64,000 bases of DNA from Leptospira sp. WS4.C2 (GTDB lineage: Bacteria; Spirochaetota; Leptospiria; Leptospirales; Leptospiraceae). The stretch lies in contig NZ_CP162139.1 of assembly GCF_040833985.1 (NCBI RefSeq), positions 3,000,501-3,064,500 of the forward strand. The letters run 5' to 3'. Numbering within the stretch: the first letter of the stretch is position 1; every line of letters begins with the position of its first letter. Shown piece after piece: positions 34,833 through 42,724 of this stretch. Under the pieces are notes generated by a model. The model saw only the letters and a program-made list of their open reading frames with translations, was not told where the DNA came from and ran no database searches. The translations under genes and the position numbers were made by a program.

Positions 34833-35192
34833 TCAAATCTCATTCAAAACAACCTTACATTGATTCGAGATCTTAGATTCATTTTGAAACAAACATTTTA
34901 AAATGCGGCCACCACCGGGAATGATCCAACGACAATATTCACTCACATCTTCTTTACAAAACCCTTGTGACTTATTTTTCATAGTTTCTGAAAGTGCATT
35001 TTGGCCAATTTCACAGGCTTCCGAAAGATTTTTCCCCCGTTCTTTTAAACATTGCAAAATTCTAGCTTTTGTAGGTTTAATTCCCTGACAATAAGTCGCA
35101 ATTTCCGGCTGACAAACTTCATAAATGGATTTTGTTTCCGCTAACAAAGGTAAGCTAAAAAATAGAATCAGAGTGAAGATGTAAGGTTTCAT
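34833..35192 (-). CDS. Secreted cysteine-rich repeat protein
   Basis: 119 residues with a signal peptide (YIFTLILFFSLPLLA, cleavage near residue 19) and two cysteine-rich repeats: CQPEIATYC-x8-ARILQCLKE...C and CKEDVSEYC-x8-GRILKCLFQ...C, the Cys-rich/GLG1-type repeat (PF00839-like) also found in eukaryotic Golgi proteins and many proteobacterial exported proteins. Eight paired cysteines imply disulfides and an extracytoplasmic location. The ATG at 35192 has AAGGAA upstream; an upstream in-frame extension to 35303 lacks a signal-like start. Confidence 0.85.
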   Translation of the reverse strand: MKPYIFTLILFFSLPLLAETKSIYEVCQPEIATYCQGIKPTKARILQCLKERGKNLSEACEIGQNALSETMKNKSQGFCKEDVSEYCRWIIPGGGRILKCLFQNESKISNQCKVVLNEI

Positions 35193-35385
35193 ATTAATTT
35201 TGTTCCTTTTGTAAAAACAATGTTTTGAGGTTATTTCTGGAGACTCAATTTTCGTATCTGCAAATGGAAAATGCAAGTCTATTATATTGCAAAATGGGAA
35301 CATACTTTAAACGGAATTTTCACTTTTAAAAACAAGAATAGCGAATCTGCAGGAAGAACCTATCCCCATCTTTACAAAAAGATAT

Positions 35386-36006
35386 TTATTTTTGGTAGAG
35401 CGAAAAAAGTAACGAGGATGGTAAATGCAAAAAATAACCTAACTTTAGCAATTGATTGAGTACCGACTGTTTAATGATCCCATTTTTATCAAACCGATGA
35501 GCCGATGTTAACGCTTGGTAGGGCAAAAGAACAGGCCAAGATACTTTGCGAAATTTTTGGCTAAGTTCAGTATCCTCAAAGATATATTTAAGACTCAGAT
35601 CCGAAGTCCAAAGTTGCCTATCAAAAAAAACACAATGATCCAGATAAACAATCCCCTTGTATTTCAGTCGGATCAAGTTAGAATACCAGGAAATAAAATT
35701 AAGAAGAAAATGCGGCCGATCAAATTGATGAGTGAATCCACCCCAAACATCTTTTTTTTCTTTCTGGCAACTTAGTTTAATTAGGTGATCGATTGCCTCT
35801 TTGGGAAGTTGAGTTCTTGGATGATGAAAAAGAATCAAATCTCCCTTAGATTTGTGAAATCCGATACTTAACCTTTCTGCCCGAGAAGGTGCCTCTAAAT
35901 GACTCACTTGAATGATTTCTACTTCTGGGTGATTCCAAAAACCCATTAAGGAATAATGAAATAAAGTATTTCCTCCATCGTCTGTCGGGATAATGATACT
36001 CAGCAT
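35386..36006 (-). CDS. Family 2 glycosyltransferase-like protein (TIGR04283-like)
   Basis: 206-residue cytoplasmic protein with a GT-A nucleotide-sugar fold: MLSIIIPTDDGG start, a RAERLSIGFHKSKGDLILFHHPRTQLP segment corresponding to the donor-binding/metal region, GGFTHQFDRP, and FEDTELSQKFRK near the acceptor site. The layout matches the short rSAM-associated glycosyltransferase family. The usual D-x-D-like HAD(T) is replaced by HHPRT, so activity may be altered. No sugar-pathway gene is adjacent. It overlaps nothing and stands between the Cys-rich and DUF2306 genes. Confidence 0.7.
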   Translation of the reverse strand: MLSIIIPTDDGGNTLFHYSLMGFWNHPEVEIIQVSHLEAPSRAERLSIGFHKSKGDLILFHHPRTQLPKEAIDHLIKLSCQKEKKDVWGGFTHQFDRPHFLLNFISWYSNLIRLKYKGIVYLDHCVFFDRQLWTSDLSLKYIFEDTELSQKFRKVSWPVLLPYQALTSAHRFDKNGIIKQSVLNQLLKLGYFLHLPSSLLFSLYQK

Positions 36007-36099
36007 TTTTCTGTTTTAACCAATTCTATAGAGTTAAGTTTTTTATTCCGAACTCTTTTGTGATTTTACAATCTTTAGGAATAAAAGAAAACATTTTAT

Positions 36100-36729
36100 T
36101 CACTGTTTTCTTTTCCTCAAAATCCATTCTGCAAATAAAAAATTGATCAACCAACCTGCACCCATCATCAAATCTCTTGGAATTCCAGATGGTTCTCCTC
36201 CTACAAAAATAAACCAAGGCAAATGGGTAAATACTTGTGTACCTGCACCCATTCCAATCGCATAACCACGAATCATCCAATGACTATGCAGAGTGATCTT
36301 CTTTTGTAGGATAAAAATAAAGGCAAGTAACAAACATAATGTCATCCATAACCCAACTACCATACGAATGCCGAACAACCAATCCCCATCCGTTGGAACT
36401 CTAGGATAAACAAGGGTAAGCCATAGTCCAGAGAGTGCAGAAAAAAGGCCCATACAAACAAGAAACCTTCCTGAAATCCGATGCCAAACAATATGTTTCT
36501 TTCGAAATCCTGGGGAAAACTGAAAGGCTCCCAGAATACTAAAAAAAATCACAGCAACGATATGCGATAGAACAGGAATGGGATCGTTGAAAAATCTTTG
36601 GTTTTCAACAGTATAACCATTCCCAGTTGTCACCTGAAGAAACCGAATGACACCTGCAATGCCAGGAACTAAACTTAAAAAAAGAAGAGAGCCAATAATC
36701 CAATAGTCTTTTTTAGAAAATGATGCCAT
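36100..36729 (-). CDS. DUF2306-like membrane protein
   Basis: 209-residue inner-membrane protein with about six helices. The pattern of NDPIPVLSHIVAVIFFSILGAFQFSPGFRKKHIVWHRISGR, with its histidines near helix ends, then LHSHWMIRGYAIGMGAG, is characteristic of DUF2306 proteins and recalls haem-ligating membrane proteins. Function is unknown. The ATG at 36729 (MASFSKK) is preferred over one 11 codons upstream because that upstream segment has no hydrophobic or ribosome-site support. Confidence 0.75.
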   Translation of the reverse strand: MASFSKKDYWIIGSLLFLSLVPGIAGVIRFLQVTTGNGYTVENQRFFNDPIPVLSHIVAVIFFSILGAFQFSPGFRKKHIVWHRISGRFLVCMGLFSALSGLWLTLVYPRVPTDGDWLFGIRMVVGLWMTLCLLLAFIFILQKKITLHSHWMIRGYAIGMGAGTQVFTHLPWFIFVGGEPSGIPRDLMMGAGWLINFLFAEWILRKRKQ

Positions 36730-36802
36730 AATAATCTTTGGCTCATTGCTACAAAAAAACATAGATCAGACAACAAAAAAAAACCTTATGAAAACTTTTC
36801 CT

Positions 36803-36893
36803 GGGCGCATCCACCTAGCATTCGCCAGGTGGTCGGGCTATCCGCTGCAATCTTCCCTACGGGAAGGATTTCCGCTACTATCCCTTGCGCATG
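36803..36893. repeat. Hairpin-rich dispersed repeat, copy D (divergent)
   Basis: GGGCGCA at the left and TGCGC at the right give inverted ends. Inside are the hairpins CCACCT/AGGTGG and CTTCCC/GGGAAG and the GGTCGGGCTATCCGCT block with AAGGATTTCCGCT, sharing GGTCGGGCT with copies A and B. No gene lies within it. Confidence 0.5.
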
Positions 36894-36923
36894 GAAAAAC
36901 TAAAATCGCCAGTCTATCCCGTA

Positions 36924-37118
36924 TCAGCGATGGGATTTAAAGATCATTATCATCATACGTACATTAATCCATAAAAACCGAACCAATTGCCAAGGTAAAA
37001 AGGTTCGAAAAAATTTTGTTTTCGCATTGGGAACTGCTGCGAAGTCACCTGGTTTATAAGAAGAATTCAATTCTTCTTTTCCTAATAAAATCAATTCTAC
37101 TGATTCATTTCTATTCAT
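36924..37118 (-). CDS. Small protein downstream of SQR-like gene
   Basis: 64 residues of unknown family. It begins 12 nt after the flavoprotein stop with an AGGAG site 8 nt before the ATG, so it is likely to be co-transcribed and translated. The C-terminal half is basic and hydrophobic (FFRTFLPWQLVRFLWINVRMMIMIF) and may insert in or sit on the membrane. The N-terminal half is acidic. A role as a membrane anchor or accessory for the flavoprotein is conjecture. Confidence 0.55.
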   Translation of the reverse strand: MNRNESVELILLGKEELNSSYKPGDFAAVPNAKTKFFRTFLPWQLVRFLWINVRMMIMIFKSHR

Positions 37119-37130
37119 ACATTGCTCCTA

Positions 37131-38588
37131 TCATTCCGGAATCAACCACCAACCTGGTTTACACTTAGCTTTATACATAAACATGTAATGCAAAATCATC
37201 TTAATCCAATGTCCTGCAAGGCCGATCTCTCCCGTAGTATAAGTAAGTGACCTTCCCCATTTTGGATATTGTTTGAAGTCAGGGACAATCGGATACACAG
37301 TCATCGAAACGGCAGTTCCGGAAAACAAACCATTGCCGGCAGAAGCGATACAGGCTGCCCCCATCTCCGCCATAGAGGCCCTATGTTTTAATTCTTTCGA
37401 TTTCGTTTTGATTTGGTGAGTTATATTCTGAGCCACTATTTTTCCCATAATGGCAGACGGCATACCTGTTCTAGGAGGTGTTGGTGAAATTTGGATTCCT
37501 TCCTTATTTTTCATAACCTTCGAAATTGGATGGGGAGGTGCAAAGGCAATTCCTATCCCAAAGAGATTGAAATAAAATGGGGACTGGTATGTACTTGGCC
37601 AATCTTTCGCATCCCAATTTTCATATACCTTCGCTTCATAGTTTGCATCCACTTTCATCATTCCATTAGCAGCAAATAATGTTGAGGTGATATCTTCTGT
37701 ATTATTTGCATAAGCCTTTAGACCAACTCCACTGAATGGAGGGATCAACATAGAAAAATCATAACGAACAAAACCATTTTCACCATCTAGGGTTGTATAA
37801 TGGATGATATCTTTTTCAATTTTTGTCACATGAGATCTCGTTTTCCATTGAATCCCTCTTTCCGTGAACAAGGATTCAGCGAATATTTTGCTACTTGTCA
37901 CATAGCCACCTTGTTCCAAATGCATTCCCCCCATTCCGAAATCACCTAACTCATATTCGTTTGAAATCCAAAGAATCTTGGCTTGATCCCTTACACCTGA
38001 TTTGCGTAATTCATGATCAACATTAAAAAGATATTCGAAGGCAGCACCCTGGCAAGTACACATCCCATGTCCTGTACCAAATACAAACTGAAAAGACTCT
38101 CCCTTCTTCATCCTTTGGATTAAAGTTTGTAACTTTTGATTTGCTTCTTGTGCATGCAAATAGGTGCATACAGAAACCGTATTCCCTTCCTCTGGACCAA
38201 GGCCCGGTGTCGCTGAAAAATTGAGTTTTGGACCTGTCGCATTGATACAATAGTCATATTTGATCTGACCTATTTGGCCTTTGGATTCGGGTGCAGTCGA
38301 TTCGTATTCTACAAATGCTTCCTTTGATTCCGAATTCCCTTCAGGATACAATGCCGTTGCTTTAGCTTGAATGAATTGGATGTTCATTTTATCATAGATA
38401 GGTTTTAATCCAAAGGTGACTTCGTTAGTGGCCATAGCACCGACACCTACCCAAATATTGGAGGGAATCCAATTCCAGTTAGTATTGGGGGAAATGACGA
38501 CCACCTCATGTTTTTTCCCCAAGTATTTTTTAAGTAAAGTGGCCGCTGTATGTCCCGAAATTCCCGCACCTAGTATTACAGTTCTCAT
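37131..38588 (-). CDS. FAD-dependent oxidoreductase, sulfide:quinone reductase-like
   Basis: 485-residue flavoprotein. Residues 1-30 form the FAD-binding strand (VILGAGISGHTAATLLKK), followed by NWNWIPSNIWVGVG, INATGPKLNF and GTGHGMCTCQGAAFEYLF, whose cysteines recall the redox-active cysteines of SQR enzymes. The C-terminal part is amphipathic (IKMILHYMFMYKAK) and may contact the membrane and quinone pool. Upstream is a CATACC-N6-GGTATG box like those of CsoR/CstR persulfide sensors. Oxidation of sulfide or a related donor is inferred, not shown. Confidence 0.75.
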   Translation of the reverse strand: MRTVILGAGISGHTAATLLKKYLGKKHEVVVISPNTNWNWIPSNIWVGVGAMATNEVTFGLKPIYDKMNIQFIQAKATALYPEGNSESKEAFVEYESTAPESKGQIGQIKYDYCINATGPKLNFSATPGLGPEEGNTVSVCTYLHAQEANQKLQTLIQRMKKGESFQFVFGTGHGMCTCQGAAFEYLFNVDHELRKSGVRDQAKILWISNEYELGDFGMGGMHLEQGGYVTSSKIFAESLFTERGIQWKTRSHVTKIEKDIIHYTTLDGENGFVRYDFSMLIPPFSGVGLKAYANNTEDITSTLFAANGMMKVDANYEAKVYENWDAKDWPSTYQSPFYFNLFGIGIAFAPPHPISKVMKNKEGIQISPTPPRTGMPSAIMGKIVAQNITHQIKTKSKELKHRASMAEMGAACIASAGNGLFSGTAVSMTVYPIVPDFKQYPKWGRSLTYTTGEIGLAGHWIKMILHYMFMYKAKCKPGWWLIPE

Positions 38589-38599
38589 TCTTTTATACC

Positions 38600-38617
38600 C
38601 ATACCCCTATTGGTATG
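38600..38617. promoter_or_regulatory. CsoR/CstR-like operator
   Basis: CATACC-CCTATT-GGTATG has perfect 6-bp arms and lies 12 nt upstream of the SQR-like start codon. It resembles the ATACCC...GGGTAT operators of copper- and persulfide-sensing CsoR-family repressors. No csoR gene is visible in this window. Confidence 0.5.
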
Positions 38618-38795
38618 TAGCAGTTTCAAAAAAGCAACTCGAACTTCCTTTCCTTTTCTATTTTTGTATAATTTTTACTGAACACAGTTTAGAAAAGATT
38701 AGATCCAAGACTTCTGATGATACTATCGAATGAAGATTGTTAAATATAGAATCATTCTAATTGTATTTCGAGCCGATAAACTCTTGTTACTGATC

Positions 38796-39344
38796 CTAGG
38801 TTTCAAAAGAAACTGACTTGGTTGATTTTCTAAATGACGGTAACGCAAGAATCCAATGAAGTACGGCAACAATCACAGCTCCCGGCAAAAGATTCAGGAC
38901 AACTAAATACTCAATTGGTGATGATGATAAAACTTCTGAACTAGAAAATTTCCAAGCTTGTCCTGGTTTTGATAGGATATAGAGAAGAATCATCGATGTA
39001 TGAAGGGATGTTAATACAACATGTAAGATGTATTCTAAGGAACTCAAACCTCCAAATCTTTTTCTTGCTTTATTTTCTTCCCACATATCAAAGCCTTGAA
39101 TCATAAAATCGACAAATGCCAAAAAAATAACGCATAGAAACCAAAGACCGCGTAGATCATATAAAAATAATCCAATAAGCAGAAATGGAAACAAAGTTGC
39201 TCGGAGCGAATGTAATATATGTTCATAATATGTATCAGAATATCGATACAATTTATATTTCCAGAGATGTAACACAATCCCATCAAAAAAAGCCAAAAAG
39301 GAAAAACTGACCAAAAGCCCTAACACAACATTCGATATATCCAT
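38796..39344 (-). CDS. Membrane protein divergent from ArsR gene
   Basis: 182-residue integral membrane protein with four to five hydrophobic helices and several histidines near helix ends (FFDGIVLHLWK, YYEHILHSLRA, LEYILHVVLTSLHT). The FFDGIVLH motif recalls DUF2243-type membrane proteins, but the rest does not obviously match. It is divergent from the ArsR gene with two palindromic sites between them, so it is a likely target of that repressor. Function unknown. Confidence 0.65.
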   Translation of the reverse strand: MDISNVVLGLLVSFSFLAFFDGIVLHLWKYKLYRYSDTYYEHILHSLRATLFPFLLIGLFLYDLRGLWFLCVIFLAFVDFMIQGFDMWEENKARKRFGGLSSLEYILHVVLTSLHTSMILLYILSKPGQAWKFSSSEVLSSSPIEYLVVLNLLPGAVIVAVLHWILALPSFRKSTKSVSFET

Positions 39345-39357
39345 AAACCCTCATCAT

Positions 39358-39373
39358 GTGCATATATATGCAC
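39358..39373. promoter_or_regulatory. ArsR-region palindrome
   Basis: GTGCATATATATGCAC is a perfect 16-nt palindrome, followed after two bases by ATGCACATATAT, which repeats one arm. It lies between the divergent membrane-protein and ArsR genes, 13 nt from the former's start. Confidence 0.65.
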
Positions 39374-39464
39374 TCATGCACATATATCTTTAGACCAGGA
39401 ACTAGTCAAGAATAAAACGGAAAAAGACTAGACCGGTTAATTTTCTAATCAAAAGGTAGGGAGA

Positions 39465-39827
39465 ATGGTAACTAAAGTTCGATCCAATACGGAAAAAAAA
39501 AGGGAATCTGCCATTGATGCCTTAGATTACGTTTTAGATTCGAAATTTTTATCTGCATTGGCAGAGCCTAGCAGAATTCAAGTATTGAAACAAGTAATCC
39601 GTTTGGGTAAGGCAGACATTTCAGAACTTTCACAAGGTTTATCCTTGGATCGCTCAGTGATTTCAAGACACCTCAGCATTCTAGAAGAAGTTGGTATTTT
39701 GGTGAGAGAAAAACATGGCAAACATGTATTTTATTATTTAGATCCGAGTGGTGCAATCAAAAGGTTCCAATTGATTTTGGAAAGGATAGAAGAGGTAGTC
39801 GCCCTATGTTGTCCTCCCCCAGCGTAA
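39465..39827 (+). CDS. ArsR-family transcriptional repressor
   Basis: 120-residue winged-helix protein. Residues 25-95 hold SALAEPSRIQVLKQV, then the recognition helix LSLDRSVISRHLSILEEVGILV and wing REKHGKHVFYYLD. The classical metal site (ELCVCDL) is absent from the recognition helix, but the protein ends in a CC pair (ALCCPPPA) that could sense a metal or a thiol oxidant. It has a GGGAG ribosome site and a strong upstream palindrome. It probably represses itself and the divergent membrane-protein gene. Confidence 0.9.
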   Translation: MVTKVRSNTEKKRESAIDALDYVLDSKFLSALAEPSRIQVLKQVIRLGKADISELSQGLSLDRSVISRHLSILEEVGILVREKHGKHVFYYLDPSGAIKRFQLILERIEEVVALCCPPPA

Positions 39828-39830
39828 CCA

Positions 39831-40142
39831 TCAAAAATACGAACCCAAAACAAACAGTACATAAACGAATCCTGCTAATTTGTAAATCAAAACAGCATTT
39901 TTAGAAACGACCAAATTTCCTGTCTTTATTAGTTGAATCCATACCAATGCAGTCGCAACAAATATCAAAGTCCACACCAAAGAATGTCCATACCGAATCA
40001 GATAATACAGTAAACCTACTTGGTCCTTTAATTCTCCATTAGGCCAATGATAATACCATAGAATAGCGAATGCCAAACATACGGCCAAACTAATACAAAA
40101 ACCAAAATGGATCCAAAAGTTTTTTATTTGCAAAACTGTCAC
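39831..40142 (-). CDS. Small membrane protein
   Basis: 103 residues with three hydrophobic helices (about 12-30, 50-70 and 83-102) separated by short polar loops (WYYHWPNGELKDQ and KTGNLVVSKN). No family was recognised. It is convergent with the ArsR gene, only 3 nt from its stop, and downstream of the TetR-linked gene with a 60-nt gap. Called as a gene for its clear membrane-protein composition. Confidence 0.6.
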   Translation of the reverse strand: MTVLQIKNFWIHFGFCISLAVCLAFAILWYYHWPNGELKDQVGLLYYLIRYGHSLVWTLIFVATALVWIQLIKTGNLVVSKNAVLIYKLAGFVYVLFVLGSYF

Positions 40143-40202
40143 CTAACGAAAACATGATGATATTTCATAAAGGCAAAAGAAAACATCTGACAAGAGTGTC
40201 AT

Positions 40203-40499
40203 CTATTTCGACCTAGATTTGACTTCATCCAAAATTTCCTTGTAAACACCGGAACCTAATTGGTATTCAATATCCGATTTACCAACTCCCTTTAAAAAAT
40301 CTTCGAATGTCCAATCGTAACGATTGGGATCCTTACCAGAATCAAACCAATCTTTGAATATCACAAAGTTTCCTTCTAAAAAAACTTCAACTAAGTGGTA
40401 TGGTTCAGAATTTCTCCAATATCGATTTTCTTTCATAAAAAATTGAATCACCTTAATTAAAAATATTTCGTTAGGATAGTTACTCTCCAACTTTTCCAT
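40203..40499 (-). CDS. Small acidic-aromatic protein overlapping tetR end
   Basis: 98 residues, unknown family, rich in aromatic and acidic residues (NRYWRNSEPYHLVEVFLEGNFVIFKDWFD). Its ATG lies 20 nt inside the end of the TetR gene, so translation is coupled to it. No signal or membrane helix is visible. The link to TetR suggests a role in the same response, but nothing more can be said. Confidence 0.55.
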   Translation of the reverse strand: MEKLESNYPNEIFLIKVIQFFMKENRYWRNSEPYHLVEVFLEGNFVIFKDWFDSGKDPNRYDWTFEDFLKGVGKSDIEYQLGSGVYKEILDEVKSRSK

Positions 40500-41100
40500 A
40501 GAATTTTAAAAATATAGATACACTATGTTCTGCATGTTTACGAATTTCTTTCGAATTTGGCAAACTAGAGTTCCCTAAAAACATTGCTTTGTTTAAATAA
40601 GCTGATAAAACCATCCAATTAAAATCTTCAGCTGCCTTTTTTATGTCAGTAATTTGAAGTAAGCTGCGTTTGCAAAAATGATCGAAAAGTTCGGATAGTT
40701 TTTCAAAAGCAACCTGTGGGCCATTTTTAAAATAAATTGCTGCCAAATCAGGGAACCGTTCTGCTTCTCCGATGACAAGTCTTCGCAACTGAATGACTTC
40801 TGGTGTAAGCAAAGTCGATAGTTCTCCTAGAGCGTAATCAACTAAGAATTTTCTTACATCCGTTGCCCCATCTATAACCTGTAATCTATTATATGATTCC
40901 TCTGTTTTTCGCGAAGTAAGATTGGTAATAATTTCTATAAATAAGGCTTCCTTACTCGTGAAATGTTTATAAACTGTTTGTTTGGATACAGATGCTTCTG
41001 TTGCTATCTCTTCCATATTGGTACCAAGATACCCTTTTCTCAGAAAAACCTGGGTAGCTGCATTCAATATAAATTGGTGTTTCTCATCATATTGGTTCAT
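40480..41100 (-). CDS. TetR-family transcriptional regulator
   Basis: 206 residues. The N-terminal helix-turn-helix (about 8-55) reads ILNAATQVFLRKGYLGTNMEEIATEASVSKQTVYKHFTSKEALF, typical of TetR/AcrR. The C-terminal helical domain with RRLVIGEAERFPDLAAIYFKNGP resembles the AefR-like ligand-binding family. It is divergent from the alpha/beta hydrolase gene, with a 31-nt palindrome between them, so it probably represses both itself and that gene. The ligand is unknown. Confidence 0.93.
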   Translation of the reverse strand: MNQYDEKHQFILNAATQVFLRKGYLGTNMEEIATEASVSKQTVYKHFTSKEALFIEIITNLTSRKTEESYNRLQVIDGATDVRKFLVDYALGELSTLLTPEVIQLRRLVIGEAERFPDLAAIYFKNGPQVAFEKLSELFDHFCKRSLLQITDIKKAAEDFNWMVLSAYLNKAMFLGNSSLPNSKEIRKHAEHSVSIFLKFYGKVGE

Positions 41101-41161
41101 TCATCCAACCTTATTCGCTAAAAAAACTTGACGGACGTTCCCCTGACAACCCAATGTTGTC

Positions 41162-41192
41162 ATTATAGTACTAGACGGTCTAGTACTATAAT
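41162..41192. promoter_or_regulatory. TetR operator, 31-nt palindrome
   Basis: A perfect 15-1-15 inverted repeat with half-site ATTATAGTACTAGAC and centre G. It lies 61 nt upstream of the TetR start and 50 nt upstream of the hydrolase start. It is the longest perfect palindrome noticed in the window. Confidence 0.8.
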
Positions 41193-41242
41193 TCTTAGCC
41201 ACAAGCCTAAGTCAAACATTTCTACAAAAGAGGAAAGAAATT

Positions 41243-42124
41243 ATGAACGAAGAAATCAGAAACTTACTAGCTACACTCACCAGTGTAACCATTGCCGTTA
41301 CAAGTGCTTCTTGTAACACGGCCCCTAATGAAAACGATCCTTTTGAAAAAGTGATATCAAGAGATGGAACGGTCATCGCCTTTGAAAAAAAAGGTTCTGG
41401 ACCACCCCTTATTTTTATTTCTGGAGCCATTTGTCATAGGAAGTTCCAACCCATCATAGATGACGCAAAGATTTTAAGTAAGGCATTCACCGTTTACAAT
41501 TACGACAGACGCGGGAGAGGTGATAGTGGCGATACAGAAACATATTCAGTTCGGTCAGAAATTGAGGACATAGAAGCACTGATAGATTCAGCAGGAGGAT
41601 CTGCGTATATTTACGGTCACTCATCTGGTGCCATATTAGCTATGGAGGCAGCTTTAGTGATTCCGAATAAAGTAAAAAAGATTTATATATATGATCCACC
41701 CTATGTTTCCAACGAAAAAGAATACAAAGAATATCAGATGACAAAAGAGAGAATCAAAACTTTACTCGCGAAAGGAAAAAACTCTAAAGCGATTAGTGAA
41801 TTTTTAGTTTCGATTGGTATGCCAAGAATATTTACATTTTTTTTACCGCTAACTCCTGGTTGGAAAAGAACTGTGCAACTGGCACCGACTTTATTGTATG
41901 ATATAACTCTCACGGAAAATCCAGCGCCAGTGAAAAGACTAGCGAAGATTAAAGTGCCCATTTGTGTTGCCTATGGTGAAGAAAGCCCAAAAGAGTTGAA
42001 GCTAGTATCGAGTTTACTCAATCAAACAATTCAAAGTTCCGAATTACAGGGATTTCCAAAACAAGATCATATGGTAGATACAAAAATACTATTACCAAAG
42101 ATGATTCAATATTTCAATCTTTGA
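41243..42124 (+). CDS. Alpha/beta hydrolase under TetR control
   Basis: 293 residues. A catalytic core with LIFISGAICHRKF, YDRRGRGDSGDT, the nucleophile elbow GHSSGA (serine at about residue 132) and a final histidine in KQDHMVD. An N-terminal hydrophobic stretch ending in SASCNT could be a lipoprotein-like signal, but the region before it is acidic, so export is uncertain. It is divergent from the TetR gene and shares a 31-nt operator. The substrate may be the TetR ligand or a related ester (inference). Confidence 0.82.
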   Translation: MNEEIRNLLATLTSVTIAVTSASCNTAPNENDPFEKVISRDGTVIAFEKKGSGPPLIFISGAICHRKFQPIIDDAKILSKAFTVYNYDRRGRGDSGDTETYSVRSEIEDIEALIDSAGGSAYIYGHSSGAILAMEAALVIPNKVKKIYIYDPPYVSNEKEYKEYQMTKERIKTLLAKGKNSKAISEFLVSIGMPRIFTFFLPLTPGWKRTVQLAPTLLYDITLTENPAPVKRLAKIKVPICVAYGEESPKELKLVSSLLNQTIQSSELQGFPKQDHMVDTKILLPKMIQYFNL

Positions 42125-42322
42125 GAATCAAATTGAGTATTCCTAATTTTAATAGAGTTCAATATGTATTTTAAAAAATATAGATTGCGTTATGTACTGA
42201 TTCATCAACTGATTCAGCGATAGATTAGCAAAATAAAAAAATTAATAGTAATGAACTAGAATTACCTTGCAATTTTCGTCTCTAAAAATTATGAATCAGA
42301 ACAACAAAAAGGATAAATTCGA

Positions 42323-42715
42323 ATGATTATATTTCAATGCCCTACTGCAGTTACAGAATATTTAGAAGATAAAAAGATCGTCGTTCTGACACAAACTGGG
42401 AAAAACACTGGGGCCAATTTAAAGGATAGTTTAGACAAAGGTGTTGAGGCTCTTATACAGAACAAGGCGGTGAAATGGTTGTCCGACAATCGGAATATGG
42501 GCACGCATACTGCGGAAGATGTCGAATGGGTAAACAACGATTGGACACCGCGAGCGATTCAGGCTGGTTGGAAAAAATGGGCACTCATTCAGCCACAGTC
42601 TGCATTGTCTGCTATGTCTGAAAAAAACCTGGTAGATTTTTTTGCTGCAAATGGTATCGAAGTGAAAATCTTCGAAACTCCTGAAGAAGGATTCAAATGG
42701 TTGGATTCAGTTTAG
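42323..42715 (+). CDS. Stand-alone STAS-like domain paired with chemoreceptor
   Basis: 130-residue soluble protein with no signal peptide. Its central and C-terminal parts, KWLSDNRNMG, EWVNNDWTP, QPQSALSAMS and EEGFKWLD, align with the C-terminal domain of the receptor at 71-1786 (KWLADTRRMG, EWVNVNWFP, VPNSALAAIS, ESGIVWLN). The fold looks like an alpha/beta STAS/SpoIIAA-like module. The receptor gene follows after 9 nt. It probably acts with that receptor, as the fused version does in cis. Ligand or mechanism unknown. Confidence 0.75.
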   Translation: MIIFQCPTAVTEYLEDKKIVVLTQTGKNTGANLKDSLDKGVEALIQNKAVKWLSDNRNMGTHTAEDVEWVNNDWTPRAIQAGWKKWALIQPQSALSAMSEKNLVDFFAANGIEVKIFETPEEGFKWLDSV

Positions 42716-42724
42716 ATTCCATTC

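Noticed and set aside
34730..36893. Integron cassette array
   Set aside because: The repeat ends resemble attC-type ends in part, but the orientation of GTT and AAC is opposite to canonical sites and no integrase gene is present.
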